Assembly: GCA_015272515.1 (NCBI GenBank)
Contig: JACYLN010000108.1
Span: forward strand, 1 to 61,385
DNA: 61,385 nt
Source: Leptolyngbyaceae cyanobacterium C42_A2020_001
Lineage (GTDB): Bacteria > Cyanobacteriota > Cyanobacteriia > Leptolyngbyales > Leptolyngbyaceae
Reading direction: 5' to 3'
Positions within the stretch are counted from its first letter, which is position 1, and each line of letters begins with the position of its first letter. Below, in pieces: positions 60,868 to 61,385 of the stretch. Below the pieces are notes generated by a model. That model ran no database searches, was not told where the DNA came from, and saw only the letters and a program-made list of their open reading frames with translations. Made by a program: the position numbers and the translations under genes.

Positions 60868-61365
60868 ATGCAAATCAATCATACGATTACCCCCTGTTTA
60901 TGGTTTGATCATCAAGCCGAAGCAGGCGCTCAGTTTTATACCTCAATTTTTCGCAATTCCAAGATCATCCACATCAGTCGATACGGAGAAGTTGGACAGG
61001 ACATTCACGGCAAACCCGCCGGAACCGTCATGACCGTCAGCTTTGAACTGGATGGTCAGCCTTTCACCGCACTGAACGGTGGGCCAACCTTCAAATTCAA
61101 CGAGGCAATTTCTTTCCAGGTCTTTTGCGATACCCAGGAGGAAGTGGACGACTACTGGCAAAAGCTGTCTGCGGGTGGAGATGAAACCGCACAGCAATGC
61201 GGCTGGCTCAAAGATCAATATGGGGTTTCGTGGCAAATTATTCCTCGCATTCTGATTGAGTTGCTCAATCACCCCGATGCAGCAACCTCTCAAAGGGTGA
61301 CAACTGCCATGCTGCAAATGCAGAAGATCGAGATAGATGAACTCAAGCGTGTCGCTGCGAGTTAG
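60868..61365 (+). CDS. VOC-superfamily (PhnB-like) protein
   Basis: The 165-aa product has the PhnB/3-demethylubiquinone methyltransferase-like VOC pattern: ITPCLWFDHQAEAGAQFYTS, then GEVGQDIHGKPAGTVMTVSF, AISFQVFCDTQEEVDDYWQK and WLKDQYGVSWQIIP. Such proteins form metal-dependent or ligand-binding folds; the substrate is unknown. The ATG at 60868 follows TAAGGAGA and is 17 bp after the DGPF stop, so the two genes are cotranscribed. The stop is 20 bp before the window end. Confidence 0.92.
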   Translation: MQINHTITPCLWFDHQAEAGAQFYTSIFRNSKIIHISRYGEVGQDIHGKPAGTVMTVSFELDGQPFTALNGGPTFKFNEAISFQVFCDTQEEVDDYWQKLSAGGDETAQQCGWLKDQYGVSWQIIPRILIELLNHPDAATSQRVTTAMLQMQKIEIDELKRVAAS

Positions 61366-61385
61366 TGGTAAGCAAATCAAACTTC

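Overview
The window is a chromosomal segment of a cyanobacterium, probably filamentous. The repeated GCGATCGC (HIP1) motif, ycf34, psaX, a cyanobacterial-type CCA-adding enzyme, large PAS/REC signalling proteins and polypyrimidine 'cccattccc'-type spacers all point that way. The genus cannot be fixed from sequence alone.

Positions 1-42,930 are core genome in short transcription units on both strands. Housekeeping and metabolic genes include eno, cca, cdsA, cbiT, ychF, lipA, recR, a HIT protein, a PLP decarboxylase, a PPK2-type kinase, a GH13 enzyme, a Get3/ArsA ATPase with a C-terminal crystallin-like domain and transporter parts. Photosynthesis-linked small genes are ycf34 and psaX. A signalling block (24.9-34.7 kb) holds two large PAS histidine kinases, a REC-wHTH-HPt-REC-REC-GGDEF protein and two small receivers. 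Two loci encode DUF4912 proteins, one fused to a PstS-like binding domain. The core also holds a nonsense-broken brnT, a recR that seems to start at ATT, a 39-aa membrane peptide, and a structured leader ending in a 26-bp palindrome plus U-run.

At 42,934 a tRNA-Cys gene marks the edge of an accessory island. I read what follows as one side of a type V-K CRISPR-associated transposon. In order: a terminus with about ten degenerate TnsB-type repeats (43.02-43.68 kb); an IS630 element inserted in it (43,750-45,170); two small unknown genes; a delocalised repeat-spacer unit; a four-repeat CRISPR array (46,242-46,502); a tracrRNA; and a large Cas12k gene (47,050-49,275). The delocalised spacer matches the neighbouring tRNA-Cys anticodon arm at 16 of 17 positions next to a GTA PAM, and the element end lies about 70 bp downstream, as expected for RNA-guided homing. 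No tnsB, tnsC or tniQ is visible. Cas12k and the array are transcribed toward the tRNA, so the element is either inserted in the unusual orientation and continues past the window, or has been rearranged or truncated.

From 49.7 to 59 kb lies accessory DNA: two tyrosine recombinases (one with TGA where Trp is expected), paired HTH paralogs, paralogous coiled-coil proteins flanking a conserved unknown, a DUF4058 gene with an in-frame stop and a truncated, frameshifted RibD/DHFR-like gene. Twin 18-bp palindromes lie upstream of the cas12k-side operon. The window ends with an ECF42-type sigma factor divergent from a DGPF/YciI gene and a VOC gene. The gap holds two copies of a TGTCGA-N17-CGACTG promoter, one of which has no gene of its own.
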